Under the pieces are notes generated by a model. It was not told the DNA's origin. It did not search any database and was given only the letters and a program-made list of their open reading frames with translations. Both the position numbers and the translations under genes were made by a program. From Flaccisagitta enflata (lineage: Eukaryota; Chaetognatha; Sagittoidea; Aphragmophora), in assembly GCA_965153355.1 (NCBI GenBank), contig OZ231127.1, positions 74,028,001 through 74,092,000 on the forward strand: a stretch of DNA of 64,000 nucleotides, read 5' to 3'. Positions 1 through 11,882 of the stretch are shown piece by piece; position 1 is the stretch's first letter, and the number at the start of each line of letters is the position of its first letter.

Positions 1-834
1 CCTGATAGGCCTGAAATCTGCTCTGATAGGCCTGAAATCTGCCCTCTCAGGCCTGATATTGACCCTCTCTGGCCTGAAATCTGCCCCATCATCAGGGTAC
101 GAAAAGTGCCCAGCACGCAAGCATTGCTTTTAGGCAGCTAATAGACTTTGTAGGCAAGGAGACTAGAAAAAGAATCAAAACAAAAAGAAAATAAACATAA
201 ACCCAAAAATTGATAAAAAGAATTGTCATGAATTATCAAAAATCTTACAAATATCTAGAAATATTTTCATTTTGTTTGCTGTATCATATAGTAATACATA
301 CTATATATTATATGCAATGATAAACTGACACAATTTATTATCATGGTAATACAAAAAGTTGTCTTTTACACTATTTTCCTATATGATTTGGATATCAGTG
401 CATGCAGATTTATCAAAATGTTTTGTAGGCAGGAGCTGGTAAGAAAATTTAGCTTGTAGGGAGCTGAAAATTTTATCCGGCCCTGGCCCCGTGTGGGCTG
501 AAATTCACCCTCTCAGGGCTGAAATTCGTGCTTTCAGGCCTGAAATCTGCCTATCAAAGCTAAAACCTGTCTCCTCAGGCTCAGGCCCCAAATCAGCCCT
601 CTCAGGCTTCAAATCAGCCATCAATTCAGCCCTCAGACCTAAAATCTGCTCTCAGGCCTCAACTCTGCCCTCTCAGACCTCAAACCGGAAGGATGGACGG
701 AAAAATAAAAGTCCCCCTGTGTTCTACAGAACTTGCTCCCCTTCAGAGCCACTGCCCTGCTTCCTCTCAATTCAATTCACCATCATGTAAAGCAGGGCAA
801 CATATTGCCACATATTGCCCGTGGGCGACCTGTT
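1..834 (+). mobile_element. family A cassette A1 (left side cut by window), interrupted
   Basis: A 20-21 bp minisatellite (CTCAGGCCTGAAATCTGCC type) occupies 1-90 and 490-690. GTCCCCCTGTGTTCTACAGA, the subterminal repeat, the GCAGGGCA block and the terminal hairpin GCCCGTGGGC plus GACCTGTT (to about 834) follow. The core is split by an insertion at about 93-485. Confidence 0.7.
93..485. mobile_element. insertion inside A1, possibly hAT-like
   Basis: AT-rich unique-looking DNA. It begins CAGGGTACGAAAA and ends TTTTATCCGGCCCTG, an imperfect inverted repeat. The flanks GCCCCATC and GCCCCGTG are similar but not identical. No open frame of note. Confidence 0.4.
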
Positions 835-837
835 GCA

Positions 838-912
838 TTACTGCTCCTGCCCAAATGTTTTTTATCACTGCCACTGCCAACCTGGGCGTAACTTCAGCAG
901 CCGTATGTCCGG
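838..912 (+). mobile_element. family B fragment
   Basis: CTGCTCCTGCCCAAATG through CAGCCGTATGTCCGGCCCTG is the right-hand end of a family B element. Confidence 0.5.
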
Positions 913-1178
913 CCCTGTCCTGATGACAACGCATGTTTTGAGAAGGACATCATTTGCTGCACAAACCTTTACTACCCAAATTAAAAAGAAACGCAAGTTT
1001 TTCATAGAAATGATTGAATAAGACTACCTTTTCCTTCTAAGCAGCATTTTGTGAGCTGGTTTGGTTTATTTGAGCTTCCATGGATCATATCCAAGAGTTT
1101 TAGTGTTCAGAATCAAGCTGATGCGGAGAAATCGCCATGCAAAAGTGACATATACTACTAAAATTTTTGCCTTGGATT

Positions 1179-1565
1179 TTAGTCGCGTGCTACGCGACTC
1201 TATAAGCCACTTTTCGGTCCGTCGGTCCGTCGGTCGGTCGGTCGGTCGGTCGGTCGGTCCGTAACAAAGTGGTTTAAAAGTTGTTTTATCGTTTTTAAGA
1301 CATTTAAAAGGTTTTAGGGCATTGATAAGCACTTGTTGGCTGGTTGGTCAGTCTGTCAGTCAGTGTGTCAGTGTGTCAGTCTGTTGATCACTCCGTCTAT
1401 CATAAAGTTGTTTAAAAGGCTTTTTATCGCATTTCTTATGCCTCTGAATCGTGAAAAGAAATGTGGAGAAGTGAACAGTCGTTCTTTTAGTATTTTTGAA
1501 AGAAAAAATTGTTTGTCTGTCTGTCTGCCTGGCATTTTTTGAAAGTGCCGATGCACGCGACTTAG
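1179..1565 (-). mobile_element. family B element
   Basis: It starts with the hairpin TAGTCGCGTGCTACGCGACT, then a (GGTC)n tract at 1216-1260 and GTCAGT repeats, and ends near ATGCACGCGACTTAGG. AT-rich filler in between. Confidence 0.6.
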
Positions 1566-1675
1566 GTCTAATGACCTTGTTCAGTTAAGAGTCCATGATG
1601 ATTTTAAAGATTTTATTGTAATTAATCATATTCGGTGCTTCATTTTTCATCACAGACATTGAGGAACTCAAATAC

Positions 1676-2557
1676 AATAGTCGCAAAAGCGTTAGATGGT
1701 CAGCGGTGCCCGTGCCCTGCCCTAGTAGGTTGTGCGTGAAGTTGAATGGGTAGCAGGGCAGCGGCACCGAAGGGGTCGATGACCTATGCTTTCACACATA
1801 TGGGAAATTTTCTCCTCCTCCTCCTCCGTCCACCCCCCCCCCAGCTTCGAGGCCCAAATTCTAGTCCCGAGACCCAAATCCCTCGTCTTGTGGCCCAAAT
1901 CTTATCCAAAAGGCCCAAATCCTAGCCTCAAGGCCCAAATTCTAGCCTGGAGACCCAAATCCCAGCCTTGAGACCCAAATCTCATTCTTTAGGCCTTTAG
2001 GCCTTTAGGCCTTTAGGTCTTTAGGCCTCAAGGCTGGGATATGAGCCTAAAGGATGAGATTTGGGCTTCAAGGCTGGGATTTGGGCCTTGAGGCTAGGAT
2101 TTGGGCCTTTTGGATAGGATTTGGGCCAGGACACTGGGATTAGGGTCTCGGTACTAGTATTTGGGCCTTGAAGCCTTTAGGCTTTTAGGCCTCACGGCTG
2201 GGATATGAGCCTAAAGGATGAGACTTGGGCTTCAAGGCTGGGATTTGGGTCTCCAGGCTAGGGGTCTCGAAGCCTTTAGGCCTTAAGGCCTCCTGGCTGG
2301 GATATGAGCCTAATGGTTGAGATTTGGGCTTCAAGGCTGGGATTTGGGTCTCCAGGCTAGAATTTGGGCCTTGAGGCTAGGATTTGGGCCTTTTGGATAG
2401 GATTTGGGCCAGGAGACTGGGATTAGGGTCTCGGTACTAGACTAAATTTGGGCCTCGAAGCTGGGGGGGGGGGTACAGACGGAGGAGGAGAAGGAGAAAA
2501 TTCCCCATATGTGTGAAAGCATAGGTCATCGACCCCTTCGGGGCCGCTGCCCAAAAA
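1676..2557 (-). mobile_element. family A cassette A2, complete
   Basis: The left end has the hairpin CGCAAAAGCG and GGTCAGCGG. The subterminal repeat with ATGACCTATGCTTTCACACA follows, then a 20-bp core (GGATTTGGGCCTTGAGGCTA type) in both orientations. The inverted subterminal repeat and GGCCGCTGCCCAAAAA form the right end. The core turns over at about 1990, so the whole cassette could fold on itself. Confidence 0.8.
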
Positions 2558-2559
2558 CT

Positions 2560-3105
2560 ATGAAAGCAGACAGCATGAGTTTAACAATGTCGGATTCCTC
2601 ATAGCGATGCAATTACTCCATCACCTTCACCCCAAAATAATCTTTTTTTCCCCTCTGACTGCATTTTCAAATTTGGACCCCTGCACCTTCTTTTGAGTAT
2701 AACTTCTAAACGTATGAAGCAACAGATGTGGGATTGCGCTCAAATGAAAGCCCTTGAAGTCTCAATTGAACCAAAGGCGCAAAAATGAGCCACAGAAAAA
2801 CTTGCATCTTTCTAATTTGGGTAGTAAATAGACCACACTTTTAAATGGTTTATTTTGATAATAAATCTATTTAAAAAAATCACTAATCCTTGATTATTGA
2901 AAAGCTCTTTCCTTTGACTTCAATCTGGCACTTCTATTTGTTTAGGAATGGCCAAAGACCTCACCATTCCTTACAATAACCCACATTACTTTAAGAAAAA
3001 GTAACAAAGAAACGCCATATTTCAATAATGTTTTCAACAAATGGACGGACCGATGGATAAAATGACCAATGGAACAACATAACAACGTCAAATGTCCGCA
3101 AGAAA
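2560..3105. mobile_element. diverged MITE-like DNA upstream of the MORN4 exon
   Basis: It contains ATAACTTCTAAACGTATGAA and CTCAAATGAAAGCCCTTGAA, the internal wording shared by the TA-type MITEs at 15.3, 38.4, 40.5 and 43.9 kb, plus a decayed GGACGGACCGATGG stretch. Ends not resolved. Confidence 0.4.
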
Positions 3106-3193
3106 AAAAAATATAGAATATTTCTCTTAAGAACCAGGTGTGCAGCTTTTTTTATAACTGTTTCTTATTCCCATAGTGATTTGTTTTGGGTAA

Positions 3194-3409
<216 letters not shown>

Positions 3410-3596
3410 AAACTACATTTATGGAAATTTGCTCTGTCTGGGTTCATCAGTGAAATGTCTCGGGTTTTGTTGAGTTGACCATTACATTGACACATGAGGG
3501 AAATCTCGGAGCATTTGATGCATTTGTAGTTACCACATACACAAGAAACAGAAACATGCTAAATCACCATATGTGGCAAATGGATGGAGAGACAGG

Positions 3597-3663
3597 CACC
3601 TGTCTGGATGGATGGACGGTCGGATGACTGGCAAAGTGGCTTGTCCGCAACTAAAAATAGACA
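3597..3663 (+). mobile_element. family B fragment
   Basis: GGATGGACGGTCGGATGACT followed by CAAAGTGGCTTGTCCGCAACTAAAAA matches the hairpin-side end of family B. Confidence 0.5.
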
Positions 3664-3790
3664 TAAGATGGGAACATTGCTCAAAAATGACTCAGTTACA
3701 ACTTACCCACAGTATGTTTTGTAAAAGTGTTGTTTGCTTGGCGATTGCTGTGGGCTGTAATGACCCTTAATAGTTATTCATATGGCGCAT
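3664..3790 (+). mobile_element. diverged fragment of MITE family L
   Basis: GAACATTGCTCAAAAATGAC and ACCCACAGTATGTTTTGTAA parallel the interior of the complete copy at 36959-37496. Confidence 0.5.
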
Positions 3791-4399
3791 GTTGCAAAAA
3801 GTTAACTAATCTAAAGGAGTGAATAGACACCTCTTTTGACACCAAAACAATCTTTTTGCTACGAGGGTATTTTGCGAAATTATCACGTTTTCTGTTCTAA
3901 GGTAACAGCAAAACAGCCTTATTCATGATTACCATCAGTGAGTTCAGATGAATGTAGATAGGGTAGAATAATTTAATGTAAATACAAGACTTAATACATC
4001 TCATAATCACAGACTTTGATAGCAGAAATATCTCTGCATATAGATAGAGCCCCATCAAATCGAGCTCCATCAACTCTTGTAGGTTGTTTTGTGTTCAAAA
4101 TCATGTTTTTTTTTCATTTTCACAGCCTTCAGCGGTCAACAAAACTTGGAAAAATTAATAAATGATGACTGATGAGTAGTGATTAAGCATAGATTTTTTC
4201 TCAAATAGGATATCATTCGGAGGACACCATGGTATATCTTTCTCTTTCTTTAGTGAACTTAGTGTCAAAAGGGCTCTGAGTGTACTTCACATGAAAGGGG
4301 AGTATAAGTGTACTACATGCATTTGCTTTTTTAAAAGTATAACATACATTTTACTATAATAAGGAAAGCAAGTCTAAAACGACATTTAAAGCATAATAA
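3791..4399. other. intronic DNA without recognised features
   Basis: AT-rich, mostly unique sequence; no coding frame, repeat or element end recognised. Confidence 0.5.
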
Positions 4400-6250
4400 C
4401 TCTTTGTGATCTTACGCACAACCATAGCCCATTTGCGAAAACAAGAAAGCATCGCTAGAAATATTTGCGTAAAACGCAGCGATGAAGGAGGAGAACCATT
4501 TTCCAGATTTCAGCGCTTTTACAAGTGGTTTCGAAGCTCTGAGAAATAATACCCTTTCCACAAGCACACTGAAAAAGAGGGAAGAAAAAAGGTTTTGGCA
4601 CCGCATCCAGTGGCCTCATTCGCTGTTAAAAACCATTCCTTTGAGGAATATATCTTTTTCATATGTTAAAAATATCAGCGTTTCCTACTTTCAAATTCAA
4701 GTTGCTAAAAACGCACGTAAGGAAGTGCTGGCCAACTCGCGTGCTCTTACATCTCAGCGCTGCAGATTTATCCAAGATGGCGACCATCTTACATATGCGA
4801 ATGGAGCCACAGCGCTGAAACATGATTTGGACTGCTGCGTAAAATGAATTTAAGTAAAGGTTACAGGTGCTGATTCGGCCTCTGATGCAGATGGCGTGTT
4901 TGGCCAGGCTCGTCATGGATACCTGCTACAAGAACGTGAATACAGCGCTGATTAGAAGGCAGCGCTGCCCAGCGCTTTCTAAATTATGCCGGAAAAGAAA
5001 TTTTGTAAGTGCAGCACAAGAAGGAAGTAATTATATCCTTGGAAAGGCAAGCAGGGCCTTTTTTGATAGTTAAAACTTTTTTGAAATGTTAATGCCAGCG
5101 CTTCCTACATTTGTAATTGTATGCCCATCTACAAAATGCAACCCTGCAAACCACAAGAGTTGAAAAGCAAATGCTGATTACAAATTTTCTCTCCTCTCAA
5201 TTCAGCACAAATGTTTTGAAGATGATCATGTTTTGTTCACATAATGTCTCAACCATTTTGCATTTGAAGAAAAAACATTTCTCTCAATGTATAGCCACTA
5301 GATATTGAATCGGACAAATGAAATGACAGTAATGGATAATGACGGCAGTAAAGAGAAAACATTACTTTTACCAGGCAAGAAACCAAAAAATATATACATG
5401 AGTAGTAGAGCTGTAATTTTCATAAGGAAACACAATGAACATGCATTAAACAATGGTTATCATGATATGATTAACAATTCTTTTTTGTGTTCTTTTCTAC
5501 TGGGATGCAACACAATATAAGTCCTCGCGCTTTAACTGGCTTTCCCCCTGATATCAACAATGGAAAAAGTATCTTTCTTTGCAAATTCATGGAGTGAATA
5601 GAACTTTTTTAATGACATGAAAACCCTTCCTTTTTGTTCCAACATCTGAAGCTTTGCCAGAATTCCAAAATTCTTGCAAGCACCAAACTAAGAAAGCTCG
5701 CAGTTTCCAAATGCAGCAGCTCCTTTTGTGGCACCAACAGGACCATGGACCATGTGCAATGAGTATGACCTAAAACGCTTTCAGAAAGCAGCAAGCGCTA
5801 AGAAATTTGGGCCCTCTTTTGGAAAACCATCCACTGAGTTCACACTCACTTGTGCTCTGTCACGCTCTGGCAGTCTTTGTAAAGGAAGAAAGCGATGCAG
5901 CGCTGTAACTCTATCTGCAATAGAGGAAATGAGCCAACGCACATTAAAAAGGTGCAGTTGTTGCAGCGCTGTTTTAGCGGAAAGAAATTTTGGACGCCCA
6001 AATATTTGGTTCACTCTGAATAGCTGAAAATGAGTTTTTTAACACAGAAATGTTAACATCATTTAACATCATTTGACAATTTTGTAATGTTGTCCGAGTC
6101 ATACGTATAAACTTTAACAACCTAGACGAATTGAGGATTGTTGAACAATGCTTATAAATATGAAAAGCCATTGTTTGTAAAAGGATTTCGACAATCAGCG
6201 CTGATTTGAAGATTTCAGAAAAGCAAGTATTTATAAATGATGCAAGAAAA
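4400..6250. repeat. AGCGCT-rich block
   Basis: The palindrome AGCGCT, usually as CAGCGCTG or CAGCGCTT, occurs at about 4512, 4756, 4811, 4943, 4961, 4971, 5097, 5794, 5898, 5964 and 6197. That is 11 times in 1.7 kb, irregularly spaced. Open frames at 4482-4847 and 5728-6027 cross the block but show no recognisable domains. Confidence 0.6.
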
Positions 6251-6735
6251 CAAATTCAAGTAAAGTCTAAAAGCAGAGATTGAGCCAGAAGAAAAAAACA
6301 AACATCATTATTCTTTATCAAGGGCACATGCTGGTAGATGACAAAGCATGAAAGTAGTGAAAAATATTAGGGAACTATGGCAAATCGGGATTCATTTGAT
6401 AGAATGTGTCCAAATACAGACAAACTGAGGGAGTAACTCATACAGATGAGTGCATATTTATGAACATGAATATCGTGCGACACTCATTCATTATTTTGTT
6501 GTGCCTTTTTTTTTAATTTCATTTATAAGTCCTAAGGGAATTTCAAGGTCAAGCTAACCCTATGTAATCCTTTTTGAAGAAGTTTTTCTCAAAGTTTGGT
6601 AATCGTAGAGCTTTTATAATTGACGTTGCAGCGAATGAAAAAGTACAAATGAGTTTTTCCCATATGGATTCTATTCAGCATAGCAACGTTAGATACCGTG
6701 TACTTAAAACTTCTCCTGGGGGTCGGGCGGGGAAA
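6251..6735. other. AT-rich intronic DNA
   Basis: No element end, repeat or coding signal recognised. Confidence 0.45.
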
Positions 6736-6738
6736 AAC

Positions 6739-6791
<53 letters not shown>

Positions 6792-6890
6792 CAGAGAGAG
6801 ACAGAGACAGAGACAGAGACACACAGAGAGGGAGAGAAATAGACAGAGACAGAAAAAAAATGAGAGAGACAGAAAGAGACAGGCGGTCAA
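6739..6890 (+). repeat. (GA)n / (GACA)n microsatellite
   Basis: Nearly pure AG grading into GACAGAGA; a decayed CAAAGGCAAA/GACAAGGTAA tail extends to about 7080. Confidence 0.95.
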
Positions 6891-7450
6891 AGTCATAGAC
6901 AACAACAGTGACAAGGTAATGACAAACACTAAGGCGAACACAAATGCAAAGACAGACCCAAACAGTAAAAAATACCGACAAGGTAAAGACAAGGTAAAGA
7001 CTAGGCAAAGAAACACAAAGGCAAACACAAAGGCAAAGACAGAGTCCCAGACAGTAAAAGGTACTGACAGAGACAGTGCTGGTGACTGACACTGAGGACG
7101 ACACAAACTGAATAAAAAAGATAAACAGATTGACTGATCAGTGTAATTACAATCAGTATCCAAGATGTATACCAACAACAACAAGATGACAGACAGAAAG
7201 CCAGAAATACAAACCGATTCAAAGGCAAGAAACAGCGAGAGAGAGAGACTGTGACAGAAAGAGAATGTCATACTCATTCGGGTTTCATATTCGTGGAATA
7301 ACAATATGGGGAAAAAAGAGATGTAGACCCGATTTTGCTTTCATGCTCGTTGGCCATTTCACTCCAAAGGTTTTGGGCTACAAAAGGAGTGGCTGCAAAT
7401 TAAAAGAAGGGTGGAACCACGTAAAAGTTATTCGCTATTTCATTTCACAG

Positions 7451-7455
<5 letters not shown>

Positions 7456-7520
<65 letters not shown>

Positions 7521-7545
7521 GAGTGAGAGTGAGAGGGAGAGAGAA
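7456..7545 (+). repeat. (GA)n microsatellite
   Basis: Pure AG to 7516, then GAGAGT variants. Confidence 0.95.
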
Positions 7546-8160
7546 TGATTATGAAAGATTCACAAACATTGACCTTTTGAATGTCTTTTTACGAATGTAA
7601 GGTCACATTATTATACAGAAAAATCAAATTGGAGCACTTGACTGTTTTAACTTGAAATTCGCCGCCTTACATATGGACTGAAGAGCCGTATTCGAGTCTA
7701 CCTTTCATGAGTTCACTACCGTTTTCGGTGAAGTTAGGTTTTCGCAGGGAAGAGAAAATTCCCATCGCAATTAGAATTAGTTTTTTCGTTCAGACATACA
7801 GCGAGCGAGAAACTCTATACAAACCCAGTGGTCCAATCAATTGTTACCAACTCTTCATGGAACGAAACAGAAAATGATAGGTAATTGCGTATTCGTCCAA
7901 CTAGATCGGTTTGAGTCAGTAACAATGGAAAAAAAAATTGATACTGAATCAGTCAGATTCATCTCTTTCGTGCACTCGATGTAATAAGTAACAATAAGAA
8001 GTTGAGCCATTAATTCCAGTGTACGCTAACACGCATGTGTGTTCAAACCTACCCCAATTCATATGTGACGGCATGCAAAAAATGTCTAGGATCATGTTTA
8101 TTTTGCCTCCTGGTGTTGCGTCCACATTCAGGCGGAAGACAGCGATTGTCGGAAGGAGAA
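7546..8160. other. intronic DNA without recognised features
   Basis: Unique-looking sequence with a short GGA-rich stretch at its end (8154-8180). Confidence 0.4.
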
Positions 8161-8191
8161 GGAGGAGGAGGAGGAGAAGGAGTGTTTCCAG

Positions 8192-8419
8192 GTTATGTTC
8201 CGGAAAAAAGTGGTTTTGAGAAGCAGTGTTGCTGCAGAAGCCCTGCCTGGACACGCCCCACAAGAGCAGAGACTACCATCAGCTCGAACTTACACAAGCT
8301 TTATTCCGTCTTTGGATTTTGCGCTCTCGCCAACACCCCGTCAACACGATCGCCCAAGCGAACATCTTCGACAACAGCCGCCATTGACCCATCACTCAGT
8401 CGTGCCGAAATCTAATACC
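8192..8419 (+). other. weak exon candidate, basic proline-rich reading frame
   Basis: An acceptor-like GTGTTTCCAG ends at 8191 and a GT follows 8419. The frame between is open for 76 codons (for example YTSFIPSLDFALSPTPRQHD) and its phases are 0/0. A second frame is also open across most of the segment, so coding is doubtful. A (GA)n repeat follows at 8468. Confidence 0.2.
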
Positions 8420-8467
8420 GTACTTTTCCTTAGGGCGAAAGAAAAAGGACTTTTCTTGCTGCCCAAG

Positions 8468-8472
8468 AGAGA

Positions 8473-8564
<92 letters not shown>

Positions 8565-8615
8565 GAGACAAAGAGTGAGAGAGAGACAGAGAGACAAAGA
8601 GTGAGATAGAGACAG
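8468..8615 (+). repeat. (GA)n / (GACA)n microsatellite
   Basis: AG run followed by GACA and GAGACAAAGAGT variants. Confidence 0.95.
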
Positions 8616-9276
8616 AGACAAAAACACAAAGATCAATTGACAAATGGACACAGAGAAAGAATAAATGACACCTTAGTGGCAGACGTTAGGGCAGGATCAG
8701 TGATGCGAAAACCATTTGCAATTCAATAATGAGACAAATAGGCCAACTGATCGACTGACACAGTAACGTATTGAGTAGCGTGTCCCCAACAAAGAATTAT
8801 GTTCTTATGAAGAAGTTTCTTAAATATGATATTTGGGAAAGTATGGTATTTCTAATCCCTTGTTCTTCAAAGACCAATACTGAGCAGAGGACAACATCAT
8901 CGCTTCAGTCGTCGTCAAAGCTAAAAAACGCACATTCGCTTCATCCAGCCTCTAAGCCCATGAAGACTCCGCCAATCTTCTTTTCGTCAAAGGCCGGATT
9001 CCAGATTAATAAGTATTAGCTTGCGTGTGGGAAGGAGAGTAATGTGAGTTGGCAGGGGCAGTAATGCGGGTTGCAGGGAGCAGTAATGGGGTGGGCGGGG
9101 GCTGTGTTGACTCTGGACAGGGGCTTCTAATGATCAGTAATGATCAGTAATGGTCAACTTTGCATCATCCAAAATTTGGTGTCACCTCCTGACGGATCTG
9201 CCTCCCTACCTACGCACACACCCTCTTAAATCTTCGCTTAGTATGCAACTAGAAAGGGGCCATTTCCATCATCTAG

Positions 9277-9615
9277 GTTCTGTACAACATCGCCGCATCC
9301 GACAACCTCGCTGCCACCGACAAAGTCGCCACTTCCATCATCTTCAATGTTGTTGACAGCGTCCCTGATTCCTACATCAACCATTCGGCGGGACACACTG
9401 CCTCTTCTTTCCTCAATTTTGCGGATGTCCTCACCATCTTCAACTCCAAATTCAAAGCTGCAACTTTCATCGTCTTTGTCGCCGCGGACAACGCCAACAC
9501 TTCCTCCTGCTTCGGTTCTGAGGACAACGTCGTCACTTACTCCATCCTCAACGCCCATGGTGATGTCATGGAGGAATACACTTTTTTTTTTTATATAAGA
9601 GACAACTTTTTTTGA
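9277..9615 (+). other. coding-like open frame, unidentified
   Basis: From an acceptor-like CATCATCTAG (ending 9276) one frame is open for about 112 codons with strong C-ending codon preference: VLYNIAASDNLAATDKVATS, then FNVVDSVPDSYINHSAGHTA, later FIVFVAADNANTSSCFGSED. It runs into a T-rich foldback element (9590 on), where it ends in TGA. The opposite strand is also open, and similar ATC/GTC-rich wording occurs near 8886-8946 with stops. A degenerate trinucleotide-based minisatellite is therefore a real alternative. Confidence 0.25.
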
Positions 9616-9984
9616 AATCAGCCCGGGTGTTCTTAAATTTTTAACAGTTTTCAGCCTGAAATTCTTTTAAAGTGTTCCTAATTTCTTCGATGTTTACAAA
9701 CATGTAAATTGTATAAAAATACTATATTTATAACAATTGTATCTTAAACTTGATCATTATCGTGGGTTTTTTTTATATAATGCCTGATTTCATAGGCAAA
9801 CAAAAAAAGGAAGTTATTTCTAAAGATAAAAAAACCTAAATTTTTGAAAAATTCATTTCTTAGATAAGAAACTAATAAAAAAATTCTTTTGCAAATGGTC
9901 AAAACTAAACCTCAGCCAGGGCATTCTCTTATTTTGTTCTTAAAATTTTTGCAAATCTCAGGCTCATGTCTCTTATAAACTGTG
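9590..9984. mobile_element. foldback element with TATAAGAGACA ends
   Basis: It begins ATATAAGAGACAACTTTTTT and ends with the complement, ATGTCTCTTATA. The interior is palindromic (GTTCTTAAATTTTTAA near the left, TTGTTCTTAAAATTTTTGC near the right). A partial inverted copy lies at 60215-60450. Confidence 0.65.
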
Positions 9985-10398
9985 ATTACAGACGGGACCA
10001 TTTTAAGAGATGAGGCGGGACCCTATGCATTAGCACCCCCCCCTACAGCTCACTGTGTTCAGACAATTTTGACACTTACTGTGGCGATTGACACTTTAGG
10101 TGGGTAAGAGTGGCGCCACCATGGCGATTTTTGAATTTCCATTTAGAACACCCTTAAATTAAGTGAAATCACCCAAATCTGCCCAAATAAAATTGAACAA
10201 TTTTTTTCATCCATTTTAAAGATTTAGGGTGTTCTATGTAGAAATTCAAAAATTACCACAGTGGCGCCACTTGTACCCACCTAATGTGTCAACCGCCACA
10301 GTAAGTGTCAAAATTGTCTATATACAGGGGGCTGTAGGGGGGGGGGGTGCTAACGCTTAGGGTCCCGCCTCAGCTCTTAAAATGGTCCCATCTGTAAT
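9985..10398. mobile_element. 414-bp palindromic MITE
   Basis: ATTACAGACGGGACCATTTT at the left is mirrored by AAAATGGTCCCATCTGTAAT at the right. Inner blocks GAGGCGGGACCCTA, GACAATTTTGACACTTACTG and GTGGCGCCAC are mirrored as well. It directly abuts the previous element. Confidence 0.85.
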
Positions 10399-10842
10399 GT
10401 ATTAATAAAAAAACAGAATATTTCAATACCTTAGTTAAGGTAAAAGAACTATCAAACAGCAAAAATTGTCGACTTTTGTGTGAAATAACATGAAAGTGGC
10501 GGTTTTACATCAAATCACAATTATTTTTTTGAAAATCTATAAAAAAGGATGGAATAAAACGAAAGTGGGAAAAATGAGCTTCATGTCACTTACTTTCACC
10601 CATGAGCAGGGTTAGAAAGCTTTTTGCTGAAAATTTTGTGATTTTAGCAGGGTGACCTATTTTACCCCACCAAACTTAAAAATCATTTTTTTAGCTAAAT
10701 ATACGTAAAAACTGAAAACCGTCACTGTCCACGTTTGACCACCCATCCACAGTATGTGGGCAACGGGTTATGATTTCCTTCCACCATTTGGTCTCCATGG
10801 TTACCAGAAGTTAGTTTCCTGACAATTCTTTTTTATTATAAA
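10399..10842. other. intronic DNA without recognised features
   Basis: AT-rich. GGTGACCTATTTTACCCCAC near 10651 recurs as AAGTGACCCATATTACCC near 11131, either side of a family B element, suggesting a host repeat split by it. Confidence 0.4.
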
Positions 10843-11067
10843 CAAGGTCGGATACACGGCTACCCCAGTCACGTGCGGGTGGGCAGGGGCCATAATTGAG
10901 GTCAGTGGAACATTTGCGCAGGAGCAATAAGGCCAAAACCCCCATTAACGCCGAAAAAGTAAAGTGTGACGGACCTCACTACTCCTGCCCAAATGGTCTG
11001 GTGACCTCAAATATGGCCCCTACCCACCCGCACGCGACTTTGGTAGCCGTGTATCCGGCCTTGTTTG
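10843..11067. mobile_element. family B element with both ends alike
   Basis: Starts AAGGTCGGATACACGGCTAC and ends GGTAGCCGTGTATCCGGCCT, with CACGTGCGGGTGGGCAGGGG mirrored at the right. A head-to-head fused pair around GTAAAGTGTGACGGACC. Confidence 0.8.
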
Positions 11068-11234
11068 CATAACAGTTAAAAGAATCGCTTCATTTCACTT
11101 TAATATTTCAAAATTAAAAAAGATGCTAAGTGACCCATATTACCCTGCTGACCCATTTTACCCCACTCTAACCAAGGTCATCAGTCCCTCCAAGGTCTCT
11201 GCCCAAACAGGGAGTTGATATTTTTTTCTTGGTT

Positions 11235-11424
11235 TTTAGTCTCGTGCACGCAACTCTACAACCCGCTTTGTCCGTCCGTCCGTCGGTTGGTTGGTCACAC
11301 TTTACTTTTTTATGATTTTATTTCTTTGACCTCACTGCTCCTGCCCGCATGATCTGGTGACCTCAAATATGGTCCCTACCCACCCGCACGCCACTTCGGT
11401 AGCCGTGTATACGGCCTTGCTTCT
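11235..11424 (-). mobile_element. family B element
   Basis: Left hairpin TAGTCTCGTGCACGCAACTC, GTCCGTCCGTCGGTTGG tract, right end GGTAGCCGTGTATACGGCCT. Ends just before the exon-like piece at 11435. Confidence 0.8.
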
Positions 11425-11434
11425 GAAATTTCAG

Positions 11435-11688
11435 CTTTTACGAGGCCATTCAGTGATGAAACCAGGGAGCTGAATGTTGGCTACTCATTTCATATTGCCC
11501 CAACTGACGGCAATTCCAGATATGAGTCGGAGGAAGAGATCGTGGAGCTTATCCCTCCCCCCTGCAACCGTCCACAAGACTCGACTTCAATTTCAACAAG
11601 TGTCGTCGAAGAATTGATTCCCTAACAAAATGTGCACGAGGAAGAAGTTGAAGAGGTGGATCAAAGGCCACGTGAAACAATCCAGCCG
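11435..11688 (+). pseudogene. exon-like fragment with in-frame stop, unidentified protein
   Basis: After the acceptor-like GAAATTTCAG (ending 11434) one frame reads FTRPFSDETRELNVGYSFHI and on through ESEEEIVELIPPP to EELIP. A TAA follows at 11623-11625, and the same frame then continues with NVHEEEVEEVDQRPRETIQP to a donor-like GTGGGT at 11689. Acidic, coding-like composition on both sides suggests one exon damaged by a nonsense change (for example CAA to TAA). It could instead be a genuine terminal exon ending at the TAA. A family B element ends about 10 bases upstream, and a (GT)n repeat starts about 30 bases downstream. I do not recognise the protein. Confidence 0.45.
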
Positions 11689-11716
11689 GTGGGTAAACAA
11701 CTTTGATCTCAAGCAA

Positions 11717-11882
<166 letters not shown>

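Noticed and set aside
4482-4847. 121-codon open frame on the + strand
   Set aside because: No domain, no clear codon preference, and it crosses the AGCGCT-rich block without splice-like borders.
5728-6027. 99-codon open frame on the + strand, opposite a 77-codon frame
   Set aside because: Open on both strands, no recognisable motif, AGCGCT block sequence.
11623-11625. TAA read as glutamine under an alternative genetic code
   Set aside because: MORN4 and the transporter use TGA and TAG as normal stops, and long introns and MORN4 fit an animal genome; a nonsense change is simpler.
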